Positions 1 through 14,359 are shown, counted from the stretch's first letter. The stretch: DNA of 64,000 nucleotides from Istiophorus platypterus (GCA_016859345.1 CM029122.1:8076575-8140574), one strand, 5' to 3'. Made by a program: numbers and translations. Notes: generated from the letters alone by a model not told the origin.

Positions 1-689
1 CTTCCCAGCTCCAGCCTCCTCGCTCGGCTCCCTCCTCTGTTCTCCTGTCTCCCTCTCCTCTCCCTCTCTCACGCGGACAGCTCAGAAGTGCAAGTGTTAT
101 TACATGAAACTCCCGCTGTAGCATTAATTGAAGGGAGATATGGTGGGACAAAAACGACAGGGGGTAGAGCATGTCCATTATCACTCCTTCTTTCAACAGG
201 TCTCACATTTGGAAACTGCAAATTGCAAAAACTTGCAAGGGCAAAATGTTTGACATTATTTGATCTGCAACCATATGGTGTAAGCAGGGAGGAGGGTGAA
301 CGCAAAAATAGATAAATAGGTAAACAAGAGGAGAGTGAAATGTGGGCAATGCAATAGGAAATGTGGCCGCACAGAAAAAACAAATCAAGGAAATAATTAT
401 ATTTAGAGTGTAATTAATGAGGGTTTTGCTTGCAAGAGGATATGTCAAGAGCTCCCCCCCAGGTCCCTCTAACTAACATCTCTTCTTGGTAGCCTCTCCT
501 CTGCCATGCCCTTGCCTCCTATCCTATGGCTGACAGTGACAATAGCCATACTGTGGATGCTAAACAGCCTATTGTGAAGTCTGGGAGACAGAACTACAAG
601 TTCACATTGAGAAAAACATAGCCTTCCTGCTAGCATTGTGACGGTTGATTTAAGTTAGCCGTATTAATGAAGTCAAGTGTAACTGGACA

Positions 690-870
690 GGGCTGACTCC
701 AGCCTCCATATCCTCTCTTAATTACCTGGCTTTGTCTCGGCATGCTTGTCCTTAATCTGACCTAATGTGGCTAATAACTGAACTTGAAAACAATGAAAAC
801 AGCAATTAGCAAGAACAGCACAGAAATGATGAATTATCAAATTAATGCACCCAAAATTGTTTGCTGCCTT
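690..870. promoter_or_regulatory. Enhancer-like non-coding block A
   Basis: Low-repeat sequence with clustered homeodomain words (TTAATTAC at 718-725, CAATTAG at 803-809, a TTATCAAATTAATG run near 835-847) and a SOX-like AACAATG at 789-795. This density resembles conserved non-coding elements around developmental regulators. Conservation is inferred, not measured. Confidence 0.3.
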
Positions 871-1859
871 TCATGTGAACATGATGCATTCAAACAGTAT
901 TTCTGGTCTTACAGCTCAAGGATCCTGGAGAAAAAAAGAAAAAAGATTTAAAAAATTTCAGTTATATCATATAAAACAGTAAAGGCTTTTCTAGCAAAGG
1001 GGCAAAATCCTATATAATTTGCAATAAAATGTGATTTTGACAGAGACTGAATATCACATCAGAGGTCAAGTATGAATATAGATTCTTGTCTTCATACATT
1101 CTCTGAATAATAAAATGACAGGACTTTGTTACACTGACCAAACCATTTTGAAGAACAGAAACAGTTTTCCCCCTTTACTTTGACTTTTTTTTCCCCCTAT
1201 TCTAACATAAATATGTCTTCAAGGAGGTCCTGTTTAAGCCTGTAAATTCCTTGAAAGTGGATGAAATTAGGATCTGCCTATTCCGGTTACAGTCCCGGCA
1301 TGGTACTGACGAAAACAGATGAGTGTTTCTCCTGAGGGAGAGGACTGTGGGTATGGAACCAGTTAGCACTGCCTGTTATTGCAGCTGATCATAAAAGACT
1401 ATGTACATGGGAATTCCACTGTAAAAACTGGAGAATGTTTGTTCCTATAAAAACATTTTAATGCAAAACAGTTAGGTGAAAGACTAGACTTAACCACAGT
1501 TAATAAGGTCATAAAATAGGAACATTTAATTGTCCGCAGTGTGTTGATTAATTCAATGCATTACTAAACATATGCTAGTTAGGAAAATAAGAGATTTTAT
1601 TCAGATACACTTAAAAGCAGATTTACTTAGGAAATTACTTGAGAGGTTTAGATAAAACATAAAATCCATTTTACATTATTAAAACAACGGTTTAATCAAA
1701 AACTATTTAGTGCGACATGCTGAAACAAATTTAAATGAAAAGAACTGCAGCTTCTCAGATGTTATTTGTTTCTATTAAAAAAATAAAATACATTTAAAAT
1801 AATCAGTTACAGAAAGCTTCCATCAAATTTTCTCTTTTTAGATTTGATTTGCTCTAACA

Positions 1860-2260
1860 ACTCTAAACCCTGACTGTGGGCCCACTGGAACAGAGAGCAA
1901 ATCCTTACGGATGTTTGATTGAATTCAGGCACCTCCTCTCTCTGGCCCCCAATGCTGCCTCAATCCACCAATGGGGCGCAGGCAAGCGGATTAGAAGGAA
2001 TCCTGAGAGGAAGTTTAAACAAGAGGAAACATTAAGTTTGAAATAAAACACAGGAAACAGGGTTAACTGCAACTCCTCCCAGTCAGTGCCAGTGGCGGGG
2101 CTATTTTTTGCCCAATTATCCTTGGTTAACGGGATTAATTACTCTAACTTCTCTTTCTTTTCTTTCCCTCCAAGCAAACGGGCAATAAATCCTTCTCCGT
2201 GCTACACAGTCTGAGAGGGCCACTCTAATTAGCATAACAAGTTACAAAATCATTACGGCC
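1860..2260. promoter_or_regulatory. Enhancer-like non-coding block B
   Basis: Complex sequence without simple repeats. It carries OTX/bicoid-type GGATTA at 1988-1993 and GGATTAATTA at 2132-2141. OTX input would suit a dorsal midbrain Zic enhancer, but this is inference from words of six to ten bases. Confidence 0.3.
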
Positions 2261-4425
2261 TTAAAGTGCTTACAGAGAAAACAACATCAGAAGAGCACAG
2301 GATGCAGATGGGATTTAGGAGGGCTGTTTAATTCAATAAAAATGTTTGGTAAGGTGGGAAGAGGGGGTACACACAACAGTGGCGATGCAAGGGGAGTGCA
2401 GGGACACAAACTGAAGGCTTGACTCCGCGGGACTGACCTGATATACACACATGCACCAAAATAATAGATGAGGAGAATCGGAATTAGCTGTATTAATCAC
2501 ACAGACCACCATGACGGGCATGATTAATAAAAAAATTTGAATATAGAAAAAGGGGAGTGTGTGTGTGTGTGGGGGGGGTTGCAAACAATTTGACTTCCCT
2601 TAATCACCCAAAGAGGCTAGGTTGTGTCAATTCATCATTTTCTGGAGATTATGGCAATGTCTGTAAATCTATAGCATGGAAAACCCACTGTAGCAACGGG
2701 ACTGTTTGCTCACCATCCACCGCCCTGTGCCAAAACCTACATTGCAGCGTCTGCGGGCAAAAACAGCCGTTTTCTAGCCAACCTGTTTAGCATGAGTCCC
2801 ACCCAGTCGTCTGCTTTCACTAACCTGTCCTGACAAGTACCCAGATTAACGTAATCTTATATCAGTGCAGAGGAGCAGAAGAGAGCAGATGGACCCCGTG
2901 TGCCCCCCCACCCCCCACCCCCCACCCCTACACACACACACAAACCCACCCATCCACCCTCCACCCATCGCTAGCACAGTTACACACACAAACACACACT
3001 CTGACATACACAGACATAAGCAAGCACACGAGCAAATGCAAACTCTCTGACTCATAAACACACACGCTCATACACACACTTTACAGACTTAGCTGCAGAG
3101 TGCTTAGCATGCAGAACCTGGGCCCCAGCCACAGCAATTAATGTTCTCCCAGCAAATTGCCACAGCTTTGGCTGATGCTGTTCAGGGAATCTTACCCTGT
3201 ATCTTCATATGTGCCTCAGCGAACCCTGTAGTCTTGCCAGTGTGTGAGTGTGCCAGTGCGGTCATTTCAACATAAGAAAAAAAAATCCATTCATTTGCAA
3301 AGAAATAAATTAATAAACGTATTAATGGACAAGTAATTGAATAAGGGACCGAGCAAGAGACTGAGCAGGCTGGGGAATTGAATTTGATATTTCTAACACT
3401 TGTCATCTGCCACGTCGAAGTGAGCTTATCTTTTTACAGTTTCCATGGTAAATCTCAACAACTTCGCTAAACCGAACAGATGGGCTTGCTAATTAGCAGC
3501 GCTCAGGCTGTAAGTTTGTTTATAAAGAGAGAAAGGGTTCCAGACATCTTGACACATTTTATTAACATATCATACCTTAAAGCTATGCTTCTTGATACCC
3601 ACCAGGCTCTTTAGCTAAATGCACACACACATGCAGAGACATGCACTTTCACACATGCACATACACTCTTATATAAACATGCCCATGTGTGTCAGTGCAC
3701 ACACATACACTGTACACACCAGGGAAACAATAAAAGTCAGCCTTGCGAAACGGAACACCCTGTATGTACGCTCATGAATATGCACAATTAACTCTGTCTG
3801 TGTGTGTGCATGTGCGCACGTCTTTACCGAAGTGTAATGGCACATTTTGCTCATGAGTGTGTGTGTGTGCACTGTATAAATATGTGTGTATGTGAGAGAT
3901 AGTGTTTGTTTACAAAGGTGTCATTGCGCGTATCATGCATCCATGTCCTTGCTAGGGCAGCGACGTGCTTCTCTCTCCACCAGGCCCCCTCCGAAATTCA
4001 CCCCCTGTGGTTTTTGTCAGCTTTCACTATTGTGTGTCAGGACATGGACACTAGATGATGTCCCGAGCAAACGGGGCCGGTGAGCTCCCAGAGGGGGCCC
4101 CGGAGTATTCAGCGGCTGGATCGGATGGACCGGATCCACTGGTGCCACGTAAGCCTCCTGCCAGGCCCCACTTAGGACAGGGGCCACATCGCGACTCGCA
4201 CCCACTGCTCTGATGCAGCGAGACGTGAAAAACTGTGTCAGAGAGCGGTTACAGAGGAAGAATGCATGATTGAGAGAGACTGAGGGAGAGAGAGAAAAAA
4301 AAATCCATCACCAGTGCCTGATGATACAGCTCATATCACTGTTTCACTGTTATAATTTTTTTTTCCTCTCTTCGACACACACATGCCCACAGACATACCA
4401 TGGCCCAGTGTTTCGGCAGGCACAT

Positions 4426-4543
4426 ATTGCCATGGTGATCCTGGTTAAGAGGCTTACATTCTGCCCATGCTGATGGTTGCTGGGGGACACTCCCATTGCC
4501 ATGGTGATGGCTACCGGGAGGACACTCACATTGCCATGGTGAT
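4426..4543. repeat. Short minisatellite of RFX-like units
   Basis: The 14-mer ATTGCCATGGTGAT occurs at 4426-4439, 4495-4508 and 4530-4543. A degraded copy (CCCATGCTGATGG) lies between the first two, consistent with a period of about 35 bp. The unit resembles the palindromic RFX X-box GTTGCCATGGCAAC. Confidence 0.75.
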
Positions 4544-5737
4544 GATGGCAGGAGTCAGGCATGCCAACCAATGAGATGATGGATAGATGCCATGCAGGAG
4601 GCGAAAAGAAAACGTGACTAGAATGCCCACTTGTTATGTGTACTGTCAAGGAGACTTTTCATAAATTGTATCCTCAAATAGCTGCAGCAAGCAGCTTCCC
4701 TGCAAAGAGACATATTCATTCTCTCATGACGGCTAAAATAAAGATTTAATTTTTAAGATGCAGGGGCCATATTATTATTAAAACACATCTATAAAAACAC
4801 AGGACAAACATCAGGGCTACTCTAAAGATTACAAAAGAAAACTGTGCAGATTACAGATTTAAGATTGCAGATGACATGAATTATGGATAGGAAGCATGCA
4901 AAGAAGGCGCTTCAAAGTCAAAGCATGTAGAAATGCAAAATACATCAGAGAAAAACACAGATTCAGTCATTGATGGTACAAGGTTGGAGCCTATTTGTGT
5001 CAGCCTTTATGTGTGAAATATGCATAGCCACCTAATTCTACATTCCATCAGTAACAATAACGATACAGAGGCAGCAAAGGCGATGGCAATCTGGTGATTT
5101 AACTCCAGATAACAGCTCAAGTCATTTTGCCTCCCTCCCAGTAGAGGGAGGCTGGTTCTGGGTAGAGGGCCAGTGCAATGGGGCTGGGAATCAAGGGACT
5201 GAGGCTGCCCAGGGAAATGGCCAATGTCCAAATCTGGCCCAGCAAAAACAACTACCAAGAACTGTTGTGCTTGTGTTTGTGTGAGTATGTGGAACAGAAC
5301 AGATGGGGTGGAGCAAGGCAGGGGCCTTACTGGACAGAATCCATCCTGTACATTTTGGAAGAACACACACATTTTGCCGTAACCTGCATTCATCTCCCAG
5401 CTTCACCTGTCTCCTCTTTCCTACAGAGCCATTCCTTTCTCCAAGATAGAGGGTTCCGCTTGCCTAAAAATGCTGATCCCCCATAAAGCAACAGGCCAGC
5501 ACCTAAAAGGTCAACCACAACAGCCCATAGAAATATCTCATCCAGCTTTTCCACTAATACTTTAAACCCGATCAAATACATACGCACACAAGAATGCACA
5601 GTTCACCACATGTTGCTTGTCTTTTCTGTGTCATGAGAGGCTGTGAATCTCTCAGCCAATAAGAATCAGCACTGAGTGTTATCACTGACCCTCAGGCAAT
5701 GGGACTTTAAAAGACCCACACTGACTGGACATACTCT

Positions 5738-5742
<5 letters not shown>

Positions 5743-5805
<63 letters not shown>

Positions 5806-5856
5806 GCTTGTGTGTGTGCTTGTGCGTGTACATGTGTGTGTGTGTGTGTGTGTGTA
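5743..5856. repeat. (TG)n microsatellite
   Basis: A pure TG run to about 5800, then interrupted TG with CG, CT and AC variants to 5856. Open frames made only of Cys-Val or Thr-His alternation on the two strands here are artefacts of this tract. Confidence 0.95.
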
Positions 5857-7569
5857 TGCTCATGCATTGACAACCAGACCCCTCTGCTTAGAAGGGGGCA
5901 CTGTACCTTTGACTGCCTTCATTTTGCTTAAGTTGACAGTTCAGTTAAGATAAAAGATTTACCTTTCTTCCTGAGAAAGTGACACACAATAGACCAGAGA
6001 AAGAAGGTATTTAAGACACATTGAGGGGAGTGTCATGTCTACAAATCTGTCTCTGCATGGGCAAGAGCACCCACAGAACACTATCTCATATGCCAGAGGA
6101 ACACCCTTGTCGCTCCCACACCCAGATGCGCAGTATCACAACCACGCAAATCCATTAATAGAAGTGACAAATGGAGAAAATTTGTGTTTTATTTTTTGCA
6201 ATATCTTATGCAATGTAGTCCATATATTGTAAATATCTGGCTGCATATCATCATAAAACTCAATCACCTGCTGAAACAATTTGCCTCTTACACTTCAGTT
6301 TAGTGACCTGCCCTCTCCAGATGTAACCAAACACGCTATAAACATCTATGGGACACAGCATGATGAATAACACATTAGCTCGGGTGCAATAAAACCATTC
6401 AGCACGAATGCAGCAATGATTTGCCACATTTAAGCCACATGGAAATTAAGATGAACACAGCAACCATCCAACAGTATGAGATGCCATTCAACAGCTTGTA
6501 GGAAATTAGCTCTCGAGTAAATGATCGTGTGTAAATCATGTAAAAGGCGATAAAAGACATACTATATGATGCCTCAAAATGGAATCATATGAAGCCTAGT
6601 TTACATCACCAAATTTTACTCTTGCATAACAGTTAAAACAACATGTTCAGATGTCTGGGGGTTTTCTTTTTTTTTTTGGTATTTTTTTTAGATCGCCGAC
6701 TTTTCCTGCCTTCCGTGCAGCCATTGTTTTCACTTTCAGTGTGCGATGAAAGTGAACATGCAGAGAGGTAAAACGTTTTCTAGATCAATGATGACAGTAA
6801 ACACTATGTCTGCCTTCACTGCTGTTGACATTATCCTGTAATGTCTCTAGAAATGTGGACTGAGTGAACTGAAAAGTCAAAAAAATGTCAGGCAGGATGC
6901 AGTTATTTGAGAGTCAGCGCCGCATTCACCACCTCTTCAGATTCATACCTGAAAAGATATAAATACATAAAATGGGAAAACATGGACCTCAATTAAGAGT
7001 GTAATTTTTTATCTGACAAGGTACATGAAGCTATGGAAAAAGGGAGGAGACATAATACTGTATTTGTAATTCTTCTGTGATTTTGTTTTTGCTTTCCATG
7101 AACAGAGCCTAAGGGAGCCTTATGTGTGGATTACACCTTAAAAGACACCCCCAAGCTGGCCCAGCCCCTGAGGAGACCAATGGAGGAGCTGTGTTACCAA
7201 AGTACCCGCAGAGACAACAAGCCATGTGAAGTGTGAAACCCCCTCGCTAACATGGATTTAAGATTTCAGAAATGTACATCAGTAAGAATGGAAATATTCA
7301 GAGTGAAAGAAGAGAACGAAGGGAGAGAGAGAAAGAATGGACAGACTGCTGTTTGACAAATATTGTGAGACGTGGTGGAGGGGTGGTGGTGTTTTCATTG
7401 CTGACATCAACATAAATTTTCCTGGCGCGGCTCTCCTTGCCCAGCATGGGCTCAGCACTGGGAAACTGGAGAGGAAATTCTCCGAGCCGCTAGGGAGTGG
7501 AATCAAAGAGCCGTGGCTCCGAGACCTCTGACACACTGAACTCCTCGCTGACCCCACAACTCTCTTTTG

Positions 7570-7611
<42 letters not shown>

Positions 7612-8482
7612 ATTAGCACGCACACATCCTTTCACATACACATACTATGTAAAAAATCGATGGGGACAGACAGTCAGATGGGCACAAACAAAACTGCAGA
7701 TACACACCACTTTCAAGATGCGTTTGGGATCAGTGTTCATCACTTTGTGTCTTCAGTGTCTGATCCATCTGAGAGCAAGTGCATCTGTTTCTGCCATCTG
7801 ATAAGCAGTGTTTGTCCCTGTGTGGCTCTGGCGGGCGACGGACGCTGGCCTGCATCAGAACCGCGAGGCGTTCAGTGGTGGGGACCAAAGGTTCAATGAG
7901 CCCTGTCTGAGGAGCCTCATTAAAACTTGACAGACACCGAGCACGTATGCACACATGCTAACACGTGCAGCTTGAGTTAATGATGATGTAATTAGCCCCG
8001 ATATCCTTGAAATGTCGGGTTCCGGGAAGCGGGGACATGCTTCGTGTCATGTGCAGCATTTCGGTGTGAATGTGTGCATGTGTGAGCACACTATGCCTTT
8101 AGATTCATTGGAGACTGTACAATGAACTTGTTGGCGACTCTATTCTATGCCGCAGTGAGTAGGCTTTCCAGCCCAGCTCCCCCAAAAAGAAGAACATGCA
8201 CAATGACCGCCATAATGAGGAACTCTTCCACGCCATCACACAAACACACAATCTGGCAATTTGAGCAGGTGTGGTGGGCAAGAGCTGCAAACACTGAAGG
8301 CATTTTGGAGAAGTGGATTGCTGTGTGTGTGTGTGTGTTTGTGTCAGGTCAGAGTGTGTGTCATACTTGGGGTGGGTCCTTGCTTAGGTTCCATGCCTGG
8401 ATCCAGGGACCATTCATGATTGGGCACCAGGTGAAAGAGGGTGCAGCTGGCTAGACTTGAATGAATGGTCTCCTCTCTGACC

Positions 8483-8518
<36 letters not shown>

Positions 8519-9697
8519 GGGGGGGGCAAGTGCATGCACATTTGTGTGTGTATAGATAGAGGGTCCAGGGTGTGGGAGGGCATGATGAGTGGACAAAGCG
8601 ACTTTCAGATGCCACCACAAAAACACATCATCAGTTTGAGAGGAAGGGTACAGAGGTGAAGGGAAAAAGGATTTACAACGCTGCTCAACCATGGCAACTT
8701 GTTCAAACCCCCTTTTCTAATGTGTGGAACAGTCTCACCCCACCACCCACTCAATGGGACACAGACAAGAGTCTCAGGGGGTGAGGAGGGTATTAGTCCC
8801 AGTCCACTATTCTGTGATGGATGTGAATGAAACATATACATTTAGTTATTGGGAAGCGGTGATTTTAGATTTCTGATCGATTCCACTGTTGCAGATCTTT
8901 TCTGATAAACAGGTGATGCTTACACCATGATGTTCTGGCTGCTGCCCTGCTTTATGTGTGTCACCCGCCACAGAAGCAACAAGGTCCCCAATCAGAGCTC
9001 GGAACAGACGCTGGGGCCCACCGAGGTCTGTCAAAGTGTGCAGGCTGTTTTAATCCACTCTGCTGGAAGTCTCCCCTGTAGGCGTGTGTATGTGTGTGCA
9101 TGTGTGAATGTCTGGAACAGTGGGCACGATAAGCCACAACAAGATAAAAGCCGGCTTGAACAATGATGTCACAAATTTCCACAGATTTTCTGGGAGGTCG
9201 AGGGAGTCAAAACTGAAGGAAGCTGAGGCCCCCATCACGCTCCGGCCATCCGCCTCCCCTCTTTCGTAATAACAGGACTGCGATCGCTACAGGATTAGCC
9301 AGCGCAATAGGTTTGAAGCTTTCACTTATCCATCAATATCATAATTAGAGATCCAGAGTGGTAACCTGCTCTTTTTGGCTCGGTATATCTTTTTGATCCT
9401 TACTTCTCTATATCAGTAAACACTTGTTCTCCCTTTCCATCAAGGAGGAATGAGGAGAGTGACTAGAGGACTCCAAATAATGCAATTAAACACTGACCGC
9501 AGGGTTCAGTGCTGCTTATCAATACACCCAGCAGGGGAGCAACGACCAGCTCAAACCAGGGCTTCAGCTGCCTACTCTATGGAGACAGGCATTTTATTAG
9601 ACCGCTGTTGTATCCTCAGTTTCTCAAAACTGATTTTTCCTCTGCACACTGAAAATGAGACAGCATGTAAAACAGGGGTCTTAAAACAAGCATTGGA
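5857..9697. other. Gene desert segment, no gene seen
   Basis: Unique AT-rich sequence with a CA tract (7580-7605) and a TG/G tract (8485-8526). No homology-supported coding exon is present. Blocks at 6240-6560 and 9240-9400 are free of simple repeats but carry nothing I can name. Confidence 0.65.
8485..8526. repeat. (TG)n followed by G run
   Basis: About 16 TG units run directly into 11 G residues, a mixed microsatellite. Confidence 0.9.
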
Positions 9698-9698
9698 G

Positions 9699-9741
<43 letters not shown>

Positions 9742-9749
9742 GAGAAGGA

Positions 9750-9825
<76 letters not shown>

Positions 9826-9828
9826 AGG
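9698..9828. repeat. (GAAA)n tetranucleotide microsatellite
   Basis: About 130 bp of AAAG repeats with a few GAGAAGG interruptions. It is purine-only on the plus strand, so it could form a triplex. It creates spurious Lys/Glu/Arg and Phe/Leu/Ser open frames. Confidence 0.95.
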
Positions 9829-10624
9829 AAAAGCTAATCATGAGATGCTGGCTAGCATTTTCCATAGGTGTGCTGTAGGGGCTGTACTCCCTGCACAGTG
9901 GTGAGGACAGGTGTGCTGTTCAACACGTTTCTCTCCTCTCTGCTCTGTTTCACTGTCGGCACAGCTGACCTCCACGGGAGGCTTGTCTGAAGCAGAGACA
10001 GATTGAGAGCTAGCACACCAGCCTGGGATCCCACAGAGCACATGAACCAGGCCTGAACCAGGTCTCTGCCGTGCAGTGGAGCTCCCAGCCCCGCCTACCC
10101 CTACCACCCCTCGTTCAGCCACTGACGAACGCCTGCGTATCTCCCCGGTCCTACGGTTTCCCCAGCCTGGACACCAGGCACCTAGAGGATAAACCCACTC
10201 ATACATAATAAACACTGGCCCCGGGGCCCGGTGTGTGATCTCATCATGCATGTGTCCTCTGTAGAAAGAAAAGTGACAGACTGCGATGAGGAAATGGGTT
10301 CTGGTGAAGATGGCGTGTGTGGAGAGCTGCGAGGGTGCCAAACAGAGTGGTACACAACAGCAGCGTGAACCCTCTCCTGCCCAGTGTGTGATGCTCTACT
10401 GGCCCTCCCTCATCTGCATAATGAAAATTTGCACCGATAAGGATGGTTAAACTAACACAAGGCCTAATCAGGAGAAATGACTGTCTTTGGACCATGGGGA
10501 TCCGCTGGTGTAGGCAGCTGTGGGAAGATGGAGACAGAAGAGTTGCAGAGCCAAAAGGGCACGCCAAACATTGGCAAGAAACTGGAGTTTCACACACACG
10601 CAAACACGCAAACCCGCACACACG

Positions 10625-10665
<41 letters not shown>

Positions 10666-11989
10666 ATACACCCAAATATGCAAAAATAAAAAGGGAGGAT
10701 TGAGTGATTGATAAAAGGGGGATTTTTTTTTCACTACAAAGCCCGACTGGATTGATGAGTGGTTCTAAACAAACAGAGCTGGGGAGTTTAGTGAACAGAG
10801 CCAAGCACTTAGGGAACATGAAAAACAGCAAAGCCCTGGCAAGGTGGTCCGGTTGTTTCATAGCTCTGCAGGCTGAGGAATCAATGGGAGCAGGGAGAGG
10901 GGGCATTCCTGGACAACTGACTAACACAGAGAGAGGAGGGAAGAAAATGCAGAATATGGAAACTATGTTCGCAGTGCATCCTCATCATCTTCAAGCGTTA
11001 CTGCCATTACAGAGATCCTCCTCTTGTGTTTTCACATCATCATGGTGATCTTTTACTATGATGCATAGCCAATTTTCCTGTAGCGCAGGGTGGATTTGTA
11101 TGACAGCGCATTCTAGTCAATTCCAGGCCATCCCATGCAGATCAGGGTGGGCCTCCGAGAGGGAAAATAAGCAGTGGTTCGACAGCACTCTTCAGCTAAC
11201 GGCAGCTGGACAAATGGACTATTGAGACAGGTGGACTACATACGGACCAGAAACACACACATTAGTGGCCTGGCAGCGTTCTCTAAATATACATTTGTGA
11301 GGTAGACTTGTGATACCTTTTCACATGTGGTTGAAAAGATTTGCTTATCTGATAAAAGATCTTTACTTAAGTTATTAAAGAGTCTTAAGTCCGAACAAAG
11401 AATACACAAAGACTCTAATTTTAAGCCAAAAACATAATTTCACCTCCTAATAACTGGTTATATAAAACAGTCAAGTGTGTAGGAAACCTTTTTCTTTTTT
11501 TCCTTTTTTTTGTAATATCATTTCTGAGCAGAGCTGACATACAAAGCCTAGAATACACTACATATCAGCCAAAGCAATTAGCCAAACAGGGGTTCACAGA
11601 GGTGGGCTTTGATCACAGAACTGTGAAATATTTATGAAGAGATGTGATACATGAAATGAGCTCTGAGAATGAGTATCTGTGGGGGTCCGCAGGAGCTCCC
11701 CTTAGAGGGACCTTCAGGGAAGGACAACTGCTTTAGCACACAGTGGGTTACAGTGGGACCAATTCCAATTCAAAATGAAGGGCAGGAGAGACCGGGCAGG
11801 CCTAAAATGGCGGCCTGGTTTTGCGGCAGAGAGTGGGAGATGGGGAGATAATCCATGGTTTGGAATAGAGGAGCGGAGGCAGCCATGGCGCGGGTACGAG
11901 CCGCGTTGAGGGGACATTGAGCTGTGTTCTCAGCTGACATGCTCAGTTCCACTTGGTTCCACTCAGACAGAACCCAGGAGTTTTTAACA

Positions 11990-12600
11990 CACTCAAGCAT
12001 GCGCTAATTAAAAATCCACACTCTGCGTCGTAGCTGCAGCAATCAATTTTCTTGATTAACTCGTCTATACATCACCACAGCAAACAATGGACTCAGCCAG
12101 TCAGGAAAAATAACTATTTTCACTAACTGTTAACAATTGTAACAGTTTCATCCATTCCATGTGCTATTTTGAGGAAATATTGTTTATATCTAATTCAGAC
12201 ACCGTCAGTATAATTATCAATTTCTCCTACCACCTCCATCGTCAAAACCATTAAGATTCATTTCATTTTCCTCCCTTTCAAATTGCAACTCATCTTGCAG
12301 AAGGTGCAGTGTAAATGATATACATTTCACCTGTGATTAATGGTAACCAGGTTTGAAGATTGCTGCACATGTCTCCCTGCTCCTCTTTCTAATTAATTCA
12401 CCCTGAGAGACTCGAACAAGGGAATAGTTTTATCCTCTAGCCCTGGTAATAATCAAACTGCCCCCTGGAATATTTTCACACTTCAGCATGGTGGGGAATT
12501 TGGGATTCTTAATGCAGCCCCTGCTTCTTTAGGAAGTGCTAATTTGATAACATTCAAATATCAAAGGGGGAAAAAGCTTATTAATAATTCCAGTGACTTT
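11990..12600. promoter_or_regulatory. Enhancer-like non-coding block C
   Basis: About 600 bp without microsatellites. It has several TAATTA-type words (for example near 12004-12010 and 12390-12398) and ATTA-containing stretches. It looks like conserved non-coding sequence, but that is inferred only. Confidence 0.3.
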
Positions 12601-13779
12601 TGATATAAGTAGGGGAAAAAAAAAATCTAAATTCCAGCAGGATTATTCACATACAGTTTTTGTTTGTTTGCCACTTATTTGCTCTAATTAAAAGTGCAAT
12701 TGTTGAACACAGAACTCATATAGCACGGTATATAAAAAGACAACAGATTTTGCATAATGTAAGTTTAATTTTCTGTGCCAACGGAAAAAGGGAGAAGAAA
12801 AAAAAAAATTTTTAGCTCTTCTCCTGTTGTTTGGCTTTCCAGTGTGGTCATGCTATTTTACACAAGTGGGTTGAAAACTACAGAGGTGCAGACGGACGTC
12901 TTTTTCATATAGAAACAGGATTCTCAGATTAACCTGTATGCCTATGCTGCAATCTCACACACTGTCAGATTAAAAGAGACCCAAAGTCACTGATTTGTAT
13001 GGAGGGTGAACAACAGACAAGAACCGACTAGTGCTGCTTTGCTGCTGTTCCGTTATACTGGGCACCAGCACCATGGCCAAAGTAACCAAGCAAGTTGTGA
13101 ATGTGGAATTGTACCACATCCACACCGAGCATGAAATAGTGATTTGATCTCGGTGCTCTCTTCTGGATATTATGTTTAGCTGCAGTGCAGGAAAAATGAC
13201 TCTTCGCCTTGGTTAACACTTAGTTGAGATACATCCCATTATAAAAATAGAAAAATATGGTAAGAATAACAACCAAATGGTGTGTTTGGCTAAAGCAAAC
13301 ACTTTATAAGTAGCCAAGAAGCACTCATGGCAACAGAGAGGACGTTTAACCTGCTGTGACCAAGTAAAGCAACCACATATTTCAAGATTATAGCTGTAAT
13401 GCACAGTTTTTTTGTCTGTGAAGGGAAAGGAAGGGAAAGGAAAAGACCTTCGGCTGTTTTTGTACTGTTTTTTTTAGCATTTCAGTAAGAAGAGGGTTTG
13501 ACTCTTTTGTGACATAAAAAAATGTGTGTGGATGTTGTAAACTGTGTGGCCTCAGCCCTCTTTTCTTTCTCTCTCTCCTGTTGTTAGCTCAGCCTGAGCT
13601 AGGGCCCCAGCCAGGGCTTCCCGTGCCCCTGGCCAGACCAGCTGTCCTTGAAGCAAGCCTGGAGCATTTCTTTGCTGTTTGTTGAGAGAAAGTAGAAAGG
13701 AGAACCTTGAACATGACCCTCCTAAGGGCTTTTATCCTCAGTTAATGCAACACAGTTCACGCAAAGTCCCTCCTTTATG

Positions 13780-13960
13780 TCCCACTCTTTATTTAACCCT
13801 GACTATTTGCTGAGTTTCTGCTAAAAATCCAATTAGGTTAATTTGAAACAGTCCCGGTGAGAGAACCTTATCCTTTTGGTACAGAGATAACTAACCTAAT
13901 TAAGACAAGACCTCTACCTCCATCCTCTTTGAGCCTGGATATTAAGAAAAGAAAAAGAAA
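13780..13960. promoter_or_regulatory. Enhancer-like non-coding block D
   Basis: Repeat-free stretch with CCAATTAGGTTAATTTG near 13829-13845 and TAATTAAG at 13897-13904. Inferred regulatory candidate only. Confidence 0.28.
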
Positions 13961-14316
13961 ACTTGTCAGAGATTAGGGTGGAGATTAGATTGCTAAAGCA
14001 AATACCAGAGAGGAGACTCCATCTTTAAATACCCTTAAATTGTTCAGCGCTCTTTCAACACCAGGCTTTCGCAGTCGCCCACTACGCTGAAGGGAGCACA
14101 GGTAAATGTGACATAATAATGAAAATAAAAAGAATGAGGATAAATGTAACACAACATTTCAGGCAGAGGAAGAGAACCGGGGGCACAAAAAGAGTGATGT
14201 GATTAGACCACCTGTGAAAGTAGACCATGATTGATTGTGTTTTTATAGAAACCCTTTAAAAGGTGCTGGAACATGTGAAGCAGCATAGGGGTTGTTCTGT
14301 TCAGCTGAATGAAAAA

Positions 14317-14359
<43 letters not shown>

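Larger units (their letters stand above)
1..5740. other. Gene desert segment, no gene seen
   Basis: No coding exon is supported. The first 80 bases are strongly CT-rich. There are two enhancer-like blocks (about 690-870 and 1860-2260, listed separately), C-rich and CA-rich simple sequence (2557-2578, 2903-2942, scattered 3000-3080 and 3620-3870), a GC-richer block near 3940-4210, and the ATTGCCATGGTGAT minisatellite near 4426-4543. Confidence 0.7.

Noticed and set aside
1..100. Exon or promoter of an upstream neighbour in the CT-rich first bases
   Set aside because: The pyrimidine-rich stretch ending in an AG resembles an acceptor, but no coding frame or further exon supports it and the window edge cuts the context.
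5666..5953. Cys-Val and Thr-His frames in both directions
   Set aside because: Products of the (TG)n microsatellite only.
9838..10927. Minus-strand frames of 167 and 227 codons
   Set aside because: No recognisable domain. Part is CA-repeat-derived Cys-Val alternation and there is no splice or conservation support.
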